DNA from: Pseudomonadota bacterium
GTDB lineage: Bacteria; Pseudomonadota; Gammaproteobacteria; Steroidobacterales; Steroidobacteraceae
Direction of reading: 5' to 3'
NCBI GenBank assembly: GCA_021805865.1
Contig: JAJZDX010000007.1
Location: 94,825 to 158,824 of the forward strand
DNA: 64,000 nt
The notes under the pieces were generated by a model. The model was not told the DNA's origin, did no database searches, and saw only the letters and a program-made list of their open reading frames with translations. Of the stretch, positions 45,122 to 52,590 are shown in pieces; within the stretch, counting starts at the first letter, position 1, and each line of letters opens with the position of its first letter. The position numbers were made by a program, and so were the translations under genes.

Positions 45122-47500
45122 TCATCGGTACTCGCAGCGGGCACCGTCGCAGGCCTCCCGCTTCAGAGCGCGGTATTGCGGCAACTCGCCATACAGGGTG
45201 GTGCGCTGGCGCGCATCGCGACCGATTGCGTTCGCCAGAGCCCGCATCCGGCCGGTGTCGAATTCCTGGCCATTGAGGCCGCCGGCGGCGCGCGTAATCG
45301 ACTCGTCCATCAGCACCCCGCCGAGGTCGTTCGCTCCGGCCTGCAGGCAGAAGGCGGCCCCGTCGGCGCCCATCTTCACCCAGGAGGTCTGGACATTGAC
45401 GATGTGCGGATGCAGCACGAGGCGCGCCACCGCATGCATGAGCACCGCTTCGCGGAAGGTGGGACCCGGCCGCACGGCGCGCTTTTTCCACATCGGCGCC
45501 TCCATGTGCACGAACGGCAGGGGCACGAACTCGGTGAAGCCGCCCCAGCGCTTCTGATGCTCACGGATGCGCAGCAGATGGCGCGCCCAGTGCCAGGGTC
45601 GATCCACGTGGCCGTACATGATGGTGGCGGTCGATCGCAGGCCCGCACCATGGGCGGCCCGCATCACCGCGAACCATTCCGCGGTATTGATCTTGTCGGG
45701 AGAGATGGTGGCGCGCACCTCATCATCGAGAATCTCCGCCGCGGTGCCCGGCAGGGTCGAAAGCCCCGCCCGCACCAGCCGTGCCACATAGTCATCGAGT
45801 GACAGCCCGAGGGTGCGCGCGCCATGGGTGATCTCCTGGGGCGAGAACGCGTGCACATGCATGGCCGGAACCGCTGTCTTCACGGCGCTCACGATCTCGA
45901 GGTAGGTCTCCCCGGTATAGTCCGGATGGATGCCGCCCTGCAGGCACACCTCGGTGGCACCACGCTCCCAGGCCTCCCGGGTGCGCGCCGCGATCTGGCG
46001 CACGTCGAGCCGATAGGCCGGTCCGCGCATGGCGCGCGAGCCGGACTTGGCAAAGGCGCAGAACGCGCATTTGTAGCTGCAGATGTTGGTGTAATTGATG
46101 TTGCGGTTGACCACGAAGGTGACGGTCTCGCCGACGACGCGGCTGCGCAGCGCATCAGCAGCGCCGATCAGCGCGCCAAGATCCGGGCCGTCCACGGCGA
46201 ACAGCGCCACGATCTGCTCCTCGCTCAGATCCTCGCCGTCTTCGGCGCGCTCCAGGATCGGCGCGGTCGAGGCCGAAGGTCTGCCGCCGCGCAGCCACTG
46301 GTGCGCATAGGCCGGCACCGGCATGGCCGCACCGGTGATCCAGCCGCAGGTCCGCGCGAGGCCTCGCGCATCGGTCCTGTGCACGACCGGCCTCGCCTGA
46401 GCCGCGTCCACCCAGCGCTCGGCGGCGCGCGCATAGGCGGGCGCGATCGCCAGACGCTCGAGCAGCACACGGCCGCCGTCCGCCGTCCGCCGCTCCAGCG
46501 CCTCGAGTTGCGGCCAGGGCGCTTCGGGATTGACGTGATCGGGCGTGACCGGCGACACCCCGCCCCAGTCATTGACTCCGGCCCGAATCAGCGCGGCGAG
46601 ATCGCCCTGCAGATTGGGCGGCGCCTGCAGGCTCATGGCGCTGCCGAAGATGAGGCGCGCCGCCGCAATGGTCCACAGATGCTCGCTGAGCACAGGCTCC
46701 GGCGCGTTCGCCATGCGCGTGCCCGGCTTGGGCTTGAAGTTCTGGAGGATCACCTCCTGGATGTGCCCATGGCGCTGCTGAATCTCACGCAGCGCCAGCA
46801 GGGCTTCGATGCGCTCGGTCCGTGTCTCGCCGATGCCGACCAGAAGGCCCGTGGTGAAGGGCACCCGCGCCTCGCCCGCCGCGCGGAGCGTCGCCAGACG
46901 CGCCTCCGGGGCCTTGTCGGGCGAGCCGAAATGCGGTCCGCCCTTCGCGCACAGCCGTGTCGCGGCCGTCTCCAGCATCAACCCCATCGAGACCGACACC
47001 CGGCGCAGCTTTTCGATGGCTTCGCGGGACATCACCCCGGGATTGAGATGGGGCAGCAGCCCGCTCTCCTCCTGGACCCGCTGCGCAACATGAGCCAGAT
47101 AGTCGAGTGTGCTCGCAAAGCCCATCGCCGCGAGTGCCCGTCGCGCGGCGGCGTAGCGCAGCTCGGGCTGCTCGCCAAGCGTAAACAGCGCTTCCTTGCA
47201 GCCGGCTTGCGCCCCGGCCCGCGCAATCGCCACCGCCTCCTCCGCCGACAGATAGGCCGACGCCAGCTTTTTCGGCGCCTTGGCGAAGGTACAGTAGTGG
47301 CAGAGGTCGCGGCAGAGCTGTGTCAGTGGAATGAACACCTTGCGCGAATAGGTCACCGTGCGGCCAAAGCCCTTGAGGGTGAGGGCTTCGCTGGCCTCCA
47401 TCAGGGCTTGGAGCGGCATGGATGCGAGGCTCAGCGCCTCGCTGGCCGACAGTCCGTCGCCCTGTACGGTCTGATCCCGCATGTTCTGCACTGTGCTCAT
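45122..47500 (-). CDS. fbiC: FO synthase FbiC (CofG-CofH fusion)
   Basis: Radical-SAM fusion enzyme that makes FO, the deazaflavin core of F420, from a riboflavin-pathway intermediate and tyrosine. The 792 residues contain two radical-SAM halves: LCRDLCHYC (Cys63, Cys67, Cys70) for CofG and NICSYKCAFC (Cys474, Cys478, Cys481) for CofH. The fused form is that of actinobacteria and some proteobacteria; methanogens split it. Its ATG overlaps the cofC stop (ATGA), showing a cofC-fbiC operon. The side-chain genes cofD and cofE are not present intact here, so they must lie elsewhere for F420 to be completed. Confidence 0.95.
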   Translation of the reverse strand: MSTVQNMRDQTVQGDGLSASEALSLASMPLQALMEASEALTLKGFGRTVTYSRKVFIPLTQLCRDLCHYCTFAKAPKKLASAYLSAEEAVAIARAGAQAGCKEALFTLGEQPELRYAAARRALAAMGFASTLDYLAHVAQRVQEESGLLPHLNPGVMSREAIEKLRRVSVSMGLMLETAATRLCAKGGPHFGSPDKAPEARLATLRAAGEARVPFTTGLLVGIGETRTERIEALLALREIQQRHGHIQEVILQNFKPKPGTRMANAPEPVLSEHLWTIAAARLIFGSAMSLQAPPNLQGDLAALIRAGVNDWGGVSPVTPDHVNPEAPWPQLEALERRTADGGRVLLERLAIAPAYARAAERWVDAAQARPVVHRTDARGLARTCGWITGAAMPVPAYAHQWLRGGRPSASTAPILERAEDGEDLSEEQIVALFAVDGPDLGALIGAADALRSRVVGETVTFVVNRNINYTNICSYKCAFCAFAKSGSRAMRGPAYRLDVRQIAARTREAWERGATEVCLQGGIHPDYTGETYLEIVSAVKTAVPAMHVHAFSPQEITHGARTLGLSLDDYVARLVRAGLSTLPGTAAEILDDEVRATISPDKINTAEWFAVMRAAHGAGLRSTATIMYGHVDRPWHWARHLLRIREHQKRWGGFTEFVPLPFVHMEAPMWKKRAVRPGPTFREAVLMHAVARLVLHPHIVNVQTSWVKMGADGAAFCLQAGANDLGGVLMDESITRAAGGLNGQEFDTGRMRALANAIGRDARQRTTLYGELPQYRALKREACDGARCEYR

Positions 47501-48114
47501 GTAGCCTGCCTCATCGCATCGGGTCGATGCACGGTCCTGAAGGCGCCGAGCGCCTGCGGCTCATCCAGATCGAAGCCCAGACCGGGTGTGCGGGCGATCT
47601 GCGGGTCCAATCCCAGCGCGCGCGCCTGGCGAACATGGCGGGCAAAACTGTTGCCGCCAAACAGGAAACGGAACTCCATGGGGCCGAGCCGCCGCAAATC
47701 GAGCGCAATCGCGTTGGTTCCCGTGCCCTGCCGATCGCTCGCGAGCGCACAACCGCCGGCGCGCATCCGTGCAAGCAGCACCGCCACATCATCCGTGCCC
47801 ACGCAGGGCAGATCCCCCGGCAGCACCAGCACCTCGTGTGCGCCAAGACCCTTCAGCGTCGCGACCGCCCGGCCCAACGTCCGGTTCAGTCCGCGGCCCT
47901 TCTCGGGCAGCAAGTGGATGCCCGAGGGCACCACGTCGCGCTCCGGGCTGGCGATCGCCACATGATCGATGCCGGGTGCCGCCGACAGCACGGCAAGGAC
48001 ATGCTCCAGCATGGACCGGACCAGCTCGATGCGCGCGGGCGGATCGAGCACCGGCGCCAGACGCGACTTGCCCTCGGCACGCGCCTTGACCGGAACCAGC
48101 GCCCAGCAGCTCAT
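47497..48114 (-). CDS. cofC: 2-phospho-L-lactate/PEP guanylyltransferase CofC (FbiD-like)
   Basis: Activates phospholactate, phosphoenolpyruvate or 3-phosphoglycerate with GTP for attachment to FO. The 205-residue nucleotidyltransferase has the N-terminal ALVPVKARAEGKSRLAP, GRGLNRTL, LVLPGDLPCVG and the C-terminal FGGNSFARH, GFDLDEP blocks. Start at MSCWALVPVK, preceded by a modest purine stretch; upstream codons are unrelated. First gene of a translationally coupled cofC-fbiC unit. Which three-carbon acid it uses is not clear from sequence. A decayed second copy lies at 50907-51365. Confidence 0.9.
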   Translation of the reverse strand: MSCWALVPVKARAEGKSRLAPVLDPPARIELVRSMLEHVLAVLSAAPGIDHVAIASPERDVVPSGIHLLPEKGRGLNRTLGRAVATLKGLGAHEVLVLPGDLPCVGTDDVAVLLARMRAGGCALASDRQGTGTNAIALDLRRLGPMEFRFLFGGNSFARHVRQARALGLDPQIARTPGLGFDLDEPQALGAFRTVHRPDAMRQAT

Positions 48115-48430
48115 CGCCTGCCTTTGCGAAGCGACCCGCAATCACTCCGTCCCTCGATTGGGGCGCTCACGGGAACCGTTCCGTTGAGCCCCGCCAGGGT
48201 CGCCCGAAACGGTTCGAGCGCAGCACCGCCGGATAGGCTCCGAATCCCTGCACCCGCTGCGCTCGTAATCGCCGCGCGGAGCCTCCCGGATCCGCGCGGC
48301 AGAAACAACATCCTGTCCTCGCCACAGTCTGACAGCGCCTGGCCATTGCAGCCGCACCGGCATGCGCCCTTCCCTCACGCCCGGGGCGCCGGCCGGTGCT
48401 CGAGCCCTTGAGCACGCTCATTCAGCGTGT
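48115..48430. other. 316-bp intergenic region, nothing recognised
   Basis: Upstream of cofC and downstream of the LLM oxidoreductase, both minus strand. No ORF is convincing. It probably carries the cofC-fbiC promoter, which I cannot pinpoint. It does not contain a copy of the 33-bp element. Confidence 0.5.
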
Positions 48431-49471
48431 TTACCGATCGCGATAGGCGGGAATGACCGCCTGACCCATCAGCCGGATCGTATCCTCGCTGTATGCCGGA
48501 TCCATCCCGCCGAAGTGCTGCGACAGCACCGGATGGGTGATGCCGAGCTGCTCGATCTTCGCGAAGGCCTCCTGCGCATCGTCCGCCGTGCCGACGATAA
48601 ACGGCGAGCCGAGGAAATTCAGCTTCTTCAGGCTTTCGACATCGCGGGGATCGGGCAACGGATCGACGCCGAAATAACCGCCGGGCTTCTTGCGGAACAT
48701 CTCGAAGTCCGGATGTCGGTCGAACTCCGCCTTGTAGTAGCCGAGGAAGCTCAGCATCGCCGGCCCGGCCCGCCGCCACGCCTCTTCGCGTGTCTTGGCG
48801 AGCAGCATGCAGACGATCATCGATTTGTTGAATTGACCGGGATCTCGGCCGTGCTCGCGCAGCTTCTGCTCGTAGAGATCAAAGCCCGTCCCCGAACCCG
48901 CCAGGTGGTACCCGAACCGCGCCGCCCTGTCGATCGCACGCGGCGCGTTGCCCGCCATCCAGATCGGCGCCTTGGGCTGCACCGGCCGCGGCACCAGGCT
49001 GAAATTCTTCAGGTTGAAGTGATTGCCGGAGAAGGAAAAATTCTTCTGTTCCCACAGGCCACTGATCACCTGCAGGCCCTCCTCCATGCGCGAGCCACGC
49101 TCCTTGCGGGAGATGCCGAAGGCCTCGAATTCATCCTGGAAGTTGCCGATCCCCAGGCCGAGCTCGAGACGCCCGCCCGACAACAGATCGACGATCGCGG
49201 CCTGCTCGGCGATCACAATGGGGTGATACAACGGCATGACGACGATGTAGCTGCCGATGCGCACGCGGCGCGTCCGGGTGGCGAGCACCGCCAGCGTCGA
49301 CATCGCCGCGGGAAAGTAGTGTTCGCTGCCGTGGTGTTCGGCCACCCACACATGATCGAACCCCACCTCTTCGGCGAGCACCGACTGGGCAATCTGGCTT
49401 TCCATCAGCCGCGCGTATGGGATGAACGTTTCCCGGGGATTGGAAAACGTCAATGAAATGCCGAATTTCAT
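48431..49471 (-). CDS. LLM-class (luciferase-like) flavin/F420 oxidoreductase
   Basis: A 346-residue TIM-barrel enzyme of the LuxA-type branch (MKFGISLTFSNP ..., VWVAEHHGSEHY, GIGNFQDEF). Such proteins use FMNH2 or F420H2 to reduce or mono-oxygenate small molecules. It is only a distant relative of FGD at 42641. Given neighbours fbiC, cofC and fgd, F420H2 is a reasonable cofactor guess, but the motifs also fit FMN monooxygenases; I cannot decide. The open frame upstream to 49573 shows no similarity, so I start at MKFGISL. Copy D of the 33-bp element lies about 150 bases upstream. Confidence 0.87.
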   Translation of the reverse strand: MKFGISLTFSNPRETFIPYARLMESQIAQSVLAEEVGFDHVWVAEHHGSEHYFPAAMSTLAVLATRTRRVRIGSYIVVMPLYHPIVIAEQAAIVDLLSGGRLELGLGIGNFQDEFEAFGISRKERGSRMEEGLQVISGLWEQKNFSFSGNHFNLKNFSLVPRPVQPKAPIWMAGNAPRAIDRAARFGYHLAGSGTGFDLYEQKLREHGRDPGQFNKSMIVCMLLAKTREEAWRRAGPAMLSFLGYYKAEFDRHPDFEMFRKKPGGYFGVDPLPDPRDVESLKKLNFLGSPFIVGTADDAQEAFAKIEQLGITHPVLSQHFGGMDPAYSEDTIRLMGQAVIPAYRDR

Positions 49472-49774
49472 GATTGCATTGCTCCTGACGGCCGGTTTCC
49501 GCCCAATTCGCTTCGGTCGGGCATTCTGCAGGCGATGCGCGTGCGTGCGGACTGCAATCTCAGCCCGGCGCACGTCGCAAGGGTACGAATCCTGAAAAAA
49601 ATAGAGCAGTTCGGGGGAGTGAGGAAATAATATTTTTCCGAGAATCTTATAAATTTCTCTTATATCTCATCAGATGCTCTCCTTGGGTTATTCGATTATT
49701 CCGGCAACGGACGCTCGCGGGCTCTGTTTCTCCGGTGGATCGCGCGAGCCGGCACGCAGCGGTGGCGGAACAAG
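49472..49774. other. AT-rich intergenic region with element D
   Basis: No gene found in these 303 bases. 49595-49680 is markedly AT-rich and carries copy D of the 33-bp element (49623-49655). It is the promoter-side region of the LLM gene. Confidence 0.55.
49623..49655 (+). promoter_or_regulatory. Shared 33-bp intergenic element, copy D
   Basis: GGAAATAAT, eight variable bases, then GAGAATCTTATAAATT, aligning without gaps to copies A, B and C. It sits 152 bases upstream of the LLM oxidoreductase start, at the right flank of the island. Role inferred from recurrence. Confidence 0.65.
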
Positions 49775-50350
49775 TCAGAGGGCATTGAGGAAGGCCAAGA
49801 TGCGATCGCTGGTCCGGCAGCGAGTGGTACGCGCCTTTGTAGTGGCGATTTTTTCCAGGGCATCCTCCTCGAGCTGCATGTCAGCCTGAGGGTACATCGA
49901 TGTGGTTTCAACGTTCCCGTGACCCAACCAACGCGCGGTCACGGAAGGATCGACGCCATAGCGAGGCAAAGTCATTGCGAGTGAGTGCCTCGGGGAAGGA
50001 AACATCACCCGCTTGTTGATCAATGACGGGCAGTGACGGCGAGCGACAAGCAGATGCTTTTCGAGCAGGTATTGCAAGCCGTCATGTCCCAAGGCGTTGC
50101 CCCCGCGCAGTGGGGAAAAGCGGAGCGGACGGTTGCCCCTCGCGTTCCCGCAACCAAGCGCGCAGCGCCGATACCGCTTCCCTACGAAGCGGTATGCATC
50201 GGGTCTTCCTGCCTTTGCCCAAGCATTGTACGTGTGCGCCAGTGTCCGGGATGACGTTCTCGCAGCGAAGTCCGATGACTTCTGCCGCCCGCAGTCGAGT
50301 CTGCACGGGCAGGAACAATATCGTCCGATCGCGCCGCCCGCTGCGGTTTT
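49775..50350 (-). pseudogene. Tyrosine recombinase (integrase) remnant
   Basis: Two frames together give a phage-integrase-like C-terminal half: GRRDRTILFLPVQTRLRAAE, VIGLRCENV, LGKGRKTRCIPLRREAV, ALRAWLRER (frame to 50082), then GLQYLLEKHL, SPRHSLAMTLPRYGV, TARWLGHGNVETTSMYPQAD (frame to 49775). The R-HxxR-Y pattern is damaged: the expected LRHTAA-type box is SPRHSLA and there is a frameshift in the middle. The N-terminal half is missing. The gene is dead. Its position between the island and decayed cof genes makes it a candidate agent or scar of island movement. Confidence 0.7.
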
Positions 50351-50475
50351 TGAGGTCTGGAGCCTCTCTATTCCGCACATCCCTGAGCCTTGCTGCCCTC
50401 TCGTGAGGGAGGGGCTGAACACAGACGGAACCGTTTGGCAGTCTTCTGCGCCTTGCACGGCAAGGCACAAGGGGT

Positions 50476-50910
50476 TTGGGCGAGGCGCAGAAGAGGGCGC
50501 GATGCGAGGATCCGAAGATGCAGGCTATCATGGACACCGGCACCGGCTCGGCGAAGTGGCTGCGCGAGGGGTTTTCCGGTGTCAATCCCGGGGACGGACG
50601 CCAGGATCGTCGCTTGATAAAAAGCGCTGAATCGCCGGGACAGTCTCCCGCCTCGCCGATCATCGCGGGCGAGGCGGTCAAAGGCCCCACTGCAAAGATC
50701 ATGAAAGAGCTCCGCGCCACCCCCTCGCCGCTTGCGGTTCTCGAGCACTACCGCGGACTGGTGAATGGGATGGTGCTCGATGAGTGTGATGCGGGGCTCG
50801 TTGACGGGACGGGTCTGCCCGTGCGCGTGTGCAATACACTGATGCGCTCGCTCGAGGACCGCGAGCGCGTGGCGCGGTGCGCGCTCGAGCTCGCGGCGGA
50901 ACTCTCATGA
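50476..50910 (+). pseudogene. Remnant of cofD (FbiA-type LPPG:FO transferase), C-terminal part
   Basis: The last 90 codons match the end of CofD/FbiA: SPASPIIAGEAVKGPTAKIM, KELRATPSPLAVLEHYRGL, VNGMVLDECDAGL, GLPVRVCNTLMRSLEDRERV. In intact CofD this region reads like SPIIGG.AVKGP ... MM.ELG ... GLPV.VTDTLM. The N-terminal two-thirds with the nucleotide site is absent and a short loss lies before GLPV. The TGA overlaps an ATG (ATGA) that opens the decayed cofC after it, preserving an ancestral cofD-cofC coupling. CofD transfers the phospholactyl-type group to FO. Confident homology starts near 50641. Confidence 0.6.
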
Positions 50911-51365
50911 GCTGCCGGTCGCTCACCGCGGTGAAGTCGCTCTCGATCCTGCAAGATGAGGCTGTCAGATTGCCTGGCCCCGCAACGGCGCATCGCGCCT
51001 GCCTCGACCATGCTGAAGCACCTCGTGTCAGCGTCGGATCAGGTCCGCAGCGTCAACCAAATGGCCGTGATCCGTTCCAGGCGCAGCGCACTGCCGAAGA
51101 CCGTGCTCGCCCCCGATGATGCGGGCGGCGGGCTCAACGAAGCCCTGAGCGCCGCGGTCGCGGAACGACCGCGCGGTGTCTCGCCTAGCCGTCCCAGGTC
51201 CGCTTCGAGTTCGGCCCGGACAGCTTCCCGAAGCATTTGGCGCAGATCGCCGGGCGCGGCCTTGCGGCGGCCGTGGTCCATCTGCCGGGCCTGGCCTTCG
51301 ACCTCGACAAACCGCAGGACCTGCGCGACTGGCTGCGGTACGGCGAGAAGACGACACGGTCATGA
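50907..51365 (+). pseudogene. Decayed second copy of cofC
   Basis: Three frames recover a CofC-like chain: MSCRSLTAVKSLS at 50907; then a +1 shift to RLSDCLAPQRRIAPASTMLK, HLVSASDQVRSVNQMAVI, APDDAGGGLNEALSAAVAE from about 50956; then, after loss of the central block, RFEFGPDSFPKHLAQI and LPGLAFDLDKPQDLRDWL from 51198 to the TGA at 51363-51365. The intact copy at 47497 has SRLAP, SMLEHV, KGRGLNRTL, NSFARH, GFDLDEP at corresponding places. It is clearly dead. It is in tandem with the cofD remnant. Confidence 0.65.
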
Positions 51366-51516
51366 GCTGCGTATCGATCCGGGAGCCCGCGCGGGGCGAG
51401 AGACTCGAGGACGAGCCGGCCCATCGGCTCCTTCAGGCGGCCGGCCCCGCCTGAGGCAATGCGCCCGGGAAGCGGTGCGCGGGCGCTTGCGCCTCGCGAG
51501 GCGCCGCCGCCTGGGC

Positions 51517-52590
51517 TCAGCGCAGCTCCAGGGGAACGCGCTGGCTGACCCCGCAGAGCAGCTCGTAGGCGATGGTGCCCGCACACCGGGCCACCTCCTC
51601 CACCGGCAGCCCCGCTCCCCAGAGCACCACCGGCGTGTCGACCTCGACCTGCCCGAGCTCGGTGACATCGACGGCGATCATGTCCATGGACACCCGACCG
51701 CAAAGCGGCGCGCGCCGGCCGCCGATGAGCACCGGCGTGCCATTCAGCAGCCCCCTCGGCAGCCCATCGCCGTAGCCGACCGCCGCGATGGCGATGCGCG
51801 AGTCGCGCTTGGCCCGCCAGGCGCCTCCGTAGCCGACCGTCTCGCCTCGCGGCACGAACCGCACCGCGATCACCGAGGTCGCGAGCGTCATCGCCGGGCG
51901 CAGATCGAGATCCTCGGCCGCGCAGTCGGCAAACGGCGAGGCGCCGTAGAGCGCCAACCCGGGCCGCACCCACTCGCCCCCGACCGGCATCCCGCCGAGC
52001 ACACCGGCGGAGTTGGCGATGCTCGTGGCGCAGGCATGGCCGCGGATGGTCTCGCTGAAGCACTCGAGCTGCCGGCGCGTCATCTCGGGGGAATCGTCGG
52101 CCCTCGCGAGGTGTGTCATCAGCCGCACCTCGAGCGGCGGGGCGCTCAGGCGCTTGAGGCGCCTCAGCGCCTCGGGGAACTGCTCCGGGCGAAAGCCGAG
52201 CCGGTTCATGCCGGTGTCGATCTTGAGCCAGAGACGGAAGCGGTGGCCCGCGGCGTCGGCCTCGAGCAGATGCACCTGCAGCGCATCGTGAACCACCAGC
52301 TCGAGCTCATGCCGGGCCGCCTCGCGCAGCTGCTCGGCGGTGAACACCCCCTCGAGCAGCACGATGGGCTGGCTCACGCCGTGCTCGCGCAGCGTGATCC
52401 CCTCCTCGAGCCTCGCGACCGCGAAGCCATCGGCCTGCGCGAGCGCGAGGGCCGTCTGCACCAGGCCATGCCCGTAGGCGTTGGCCTTCACGACCGCGAG
52501 GATCCGCGCGCCGCCGGCGCGGGCGCGGATGGTCGCCAGGTTGTGCCGCAGCGCACCGGTGTCGATGAGCGCGCGGATGAGCCGGCTCAT
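51517..52590 (-). CDS. alr: Alanine racemase
   Basis: PLP enzyme that supplies D-alanine for peptidoglycan. The 357 residues carry the cofactor lysine in AVVKANAYGHG, and the catalytic tyrosine on the opposite side in GYGGAWRAKRDSR; CGRVSMDMIAVD is another family block. Start at MSRLIRA, overlapping the dnaB stop by four bases (ATGA). This places it in the conserved rplI-dnaB-alr order. Confidence 0.96.
   Translation of the reverse strand: MSRLIRALIDTGALRHNLATIRARAGGARILAVVKANAYGHGLVQTALALAQADGFAVARLEEGITLREHGVSQPIVLLEGVFTAEQLREAARHELELVVHDALQVHLLEADAAGHRFRLWLKIDTGMNRLGFRPEQFPEALRRLKRLSAPPLEVRLMTHLARADDSPEMTRRQLECFSETIRGHACATSIANSAGVLGGMPVGGEWVRPGLALYGASPFADCAAEDLDLRPAMTLATSVIAVRFVPRGETVGYGGAWRAKRDSRIAIAAVGYGDGLPRGLLNGTPVLIGGRRAPLCGRVSMDMIAVDVTELGQVEVDTPVVLWGAGLPVEEVARCAGTIAYELLCGVSQRVPLELR

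Noticed and set aside
48142..48421. Small minus-strand ORFs upstream of cofC
   Set aside because: Three overlapping frames, arginine-rich, no ribosome site or recognisable product.
51362..51454. Third gene of the dead cof cluster (MSCVSIREP ...)
   Set aside because: It opens with an ATGA overlap like its neighbours but its 30 codons match nothing I recognise.
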